From the NCBI RefSeq assembly GCF_000419685.1, contig NZ_ATTM01000004.1, forward strand, positions 62,001 to 126,000: a DNA stretch of 64,000 bases. Reading direction: 5' to 3'. This stretch comes from Flavobacterium antarcticum DSM 19726. GTDB taxonomy: Bacteria > Bacteroidota > Bacteroidia > Flavobacteriales > Flavobacteriaceae. Below are positions 62,957 to 64,000 of this stretch, one piece after another; the first letter of the stretch is position 1, and each line of letters starts with the position of its first letter. A program made the translations under genes and the position numbers. Under the pieces are notes generated by a model. The model was given only the letters and a program-made list of their open reading frames with translations. It made no database searches and had not been told where the DNA came from.

Positions 62957-63829
62957 TTAATATTTAACTGTTTTATTTGGGTAAAATTCTTCAATTTCCA
63001 AAAAAGCCTTTCCTAAATATTCAATAATTGTAGAAGCCGTAAAAGCGTGCGTACCTGTTTGCGGTCGAGCCAAATCTGCAGTTAACCCATGAATGTAAAC
63101 GCCTAAAATAGCTGCTTCTTCTGCCGAATAATTTTGCGCAAGTAGACTTGTTATGATTCCCGTTAAAACATCACCGCTTCCTGCAGTTGCCAAAGCTGGG
63201 TTTCCTGATGAATTTTCAAAACACGTTCCTTTTGAAAAAATATAAGTTGGAGCTCCTTTCATAACAACAATACAGTCGACATTTTTAGAAAATGCTGCCG
63301 CTTTTTCAAATTTTTCTTCTTCAGAATTCCATGTTCCTATGAGTCGTTCCAATTCTTTTACATGAGGAGTCAGAATGGTTTGCGGTTTTAATTTATTCAA
63401 CAAATCTGGATTTGCAGATAAGATATTTAAACCATCTGCGTCAATAACTAATGGAACTTCATTAATGTCTAAAAACGCCTTGAAAGCACTGCAAGTTTCT
63501 AGCTCCTGCCCCATTCCAATGCCAATCCCTATTCCTTGTGGTTGAATTGAAAATTCGATATGTGAAATGAAATTATCATTCGTATCAGTCAAAACCATCA
63601 CTTCTGGAATTGCAGTTTGAATAATTGAATAACCAATTTTGGGAACAAAAGCTGTCACTAAACCACAACCGGAATGCAAGGCTGCTTTTGAAGACAAAAG
63701 TGGCGCACCAATCTTTCCATAGCTTCCGCCAATAATTAATGCGTGTCCTTGAATTCCTTTGTGGGTATCGTTTTGGACAGGTCGGTAGATTTCTGCAATT
63801 GTTGCTTTAGAGACTTTGTTGATTTTCAT
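62957..63829 (-). CDS. nnrD: NAD(P)H-hydrate dehydratase
   Basis: 290 aa ADP-dependent dehydratase that repairs damaged NAD(P)H hydrate. The start is the ATG at 63829; the longer GTG reading at 63850 adds seven residues without support. YjeF_C-type ribokinase-like fold: GHALIIGGSYGKIGAPLLSS, LVTAFVPKIGYSIIQTAIPE, LVIDADGLNILSANPDLL, ILTPHVKELERLIG, DCIVVMKGAPTYIFS and the nucleotide loop NPALATAGSGDVLTGIITSL. There is no N-terminal epimerase (NnrE) domain, so the partner must be encoded elsewhere, unlike the fused E. coli Nnr. Confidence 0.93.
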   Translation of the reverse strand: MKINKVSKATIAEIYRPVQNDTHKGIQGHALIIGGSYGKIGAPLLSSKAALHSGCGLVTAFVPKIGYSIIQTAIPEVMVLTDTNDNFISHIEFSIQPQGIGIGIGMGQELETCSAFKAFLDINEVPLVIDADGLNILSANPDLLNKLKPQTILTPHVKELERLIGTWNSEEEKFEKAAAFSKNVDCIVVMKGAPTYIFSKGTCFENSSGNPALATAGSGDVLTGIITSLLAQNYSAEEAAILGVYIHGLTADLARPQTGTHAFTASTIIEYLGKAFLEIEEFYPNKTVKY

Positions 63830-63880
63830 TTTATAATTAAGATAGCTCACTAATTTCTATTAATGTAATTTTTATAGAAG

Positions 63881-63945
63881 TCTCGCAAAGGCGCCAAGAC
63901 GCAAAGCTAAATACTAAAACTTTGCGTCTTTGCGTCTTTGCGAGA
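63881..63945. repeat. Long inverted repeat (26-bp arms)
   Basis: Left arm 63881-63906 (begins TCTCGCAAAGGCGCCAAGAC) and right arm 63920-63945 (ends TCTTTGCGAGA) pair at 24 of 26 positions around a 13-nt loop. The arms carry nearly direct internal repeats of GACGCAAA (CTTTGCGT), so it could slip in pairing. It shares the TCTCGCAA/TTGCGAGA ends and GCAAAG/CTTTGC core with the element at 3749-3840. A stray GTTGCGAGAT follows at about 63982-63991. It lies just upstream of nnrD. Confidence 0.85.
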
Positions 63946-64000
63946 TTATTTTTTTTTTAATTATATAAAATCTAAAAAAATGTTGCGAGATAATTACTTA

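Noticed and set aside
1..64000. CRISPR arrays, insertion sequences, prophage or integrated elements
   Set aside because: No regularly spaced repeats, transposase, integrase or phage genes were found; base composition is even and the two tRNA genes have no flanking duplication.

Overview
The window is an AT-rich, gene-dense stretch of ordinary chromosome from a member of the Flavobacteriaceae (Bacteroidota), most likely Flavobacterium or a close relative. The evidence is gene content (an LETM1-related protein, DUF3810, a CAL67264-like small membrane protein, a RimK fused to an RimB/zinc-protease-like domain, a LolA-FtsK-DgkA cluster), weak Shine-Dalgarno signals, and several exact matches to the Bacteroidota promoter pattern TTG-N16..21-TAnnTTTG. 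I see no insertion sequence, prophage, integrase, CRISPR array or complete restriction system.

Layout. 1-4.5 kb (minus): a tripartite RND efflux operon (TolC-like, membrane-fusion lipoprotein, permease cut by the left edge) with a Crp/Fnr-type regulator upstream. 4.7-7.4 kb (plus): an ECF sigma factor, a one-TM putative anti-sigma, a small periplasmic protein, then an LETM1-related protein. 7.4-18.9 kb (minus): TPR protein plus gyrA, two tandem tiny membrane proteins, a YihY/BrkB protein, a TPR hybrid histidine kinase, ettA, a CAL67264-like protein and holA. 19-23.6 kb (plus): a stand-alone PD-(D/E)XK (HsdR-N) protein, a GT2 glycosyltransferase, an OmpA-like lipoprotein, thiolase and an NlpC/P60 peptidase. 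23.6-29 kb: a lipoprotein, an alpha-oxoamine synthase (serine palmitoyl- or cysteate acyltransferase type), an NYN/OST-HTH protein, a response regulator and sucC. 29.6-31.7 kb: Tat-exported alkaline phosphatase and beta-carbonic anhydrase. 32-48 kb (almost all minus): tRNA-Ser(UGA), ribB, LptF/G permease, lolA, ftsK, dgkA, tpx, TerC, parC, parE, a TIGR02117 protein, an FMN reductase, pepD and a thioredoxin-like ferredoxin. 48.4-51.6 kb (plus): DUF3810, a second ECF sigma factor, a four-TM protein and TraB/GumN. 51.6-64 kb: divergent PlsC-like acyltransferase, CoA pyrophosphatase, DUF4268 protein, a GluR0-like ligand-gated K+ channel, GNAT, a Kv-like K+ channel, trxB, tRNA-Pro(UGG), clpC, a RimK fusion, DinB and nnrD.

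Functional links. The 32-38 kb block joins outer-membrane traffic (LptF/G, LolA) to chromosome segregation (FtsK) and lipid-carrier phosphorylation (DgkA). GyrA and both topoisomerase IV subunits lie within 36 kb. Two separate ECF-sigma/membrane-protein modules suggest envelope-stress or signalling circuits. The most notable non-housekeeping items are the ligand-gated/voltage-sensor K+ channel pair around 54-56 kb, the apparently leaderless stand-alone nuclease-fold gene next to holA, a RibB whose GTP-cyclohydrolase-II-like half lacks the zinc cysteines, a PlsC-like protein with altered catalytic blocks, and palindromic intergenic repeats at 3.8, 48.3 and 63.9 kb. The first and last of these repeats share termini and look like one family. 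I found no clear candidate for a wholly new multi-gene system. Family names are from recognition of the translated sequences, not from searches.
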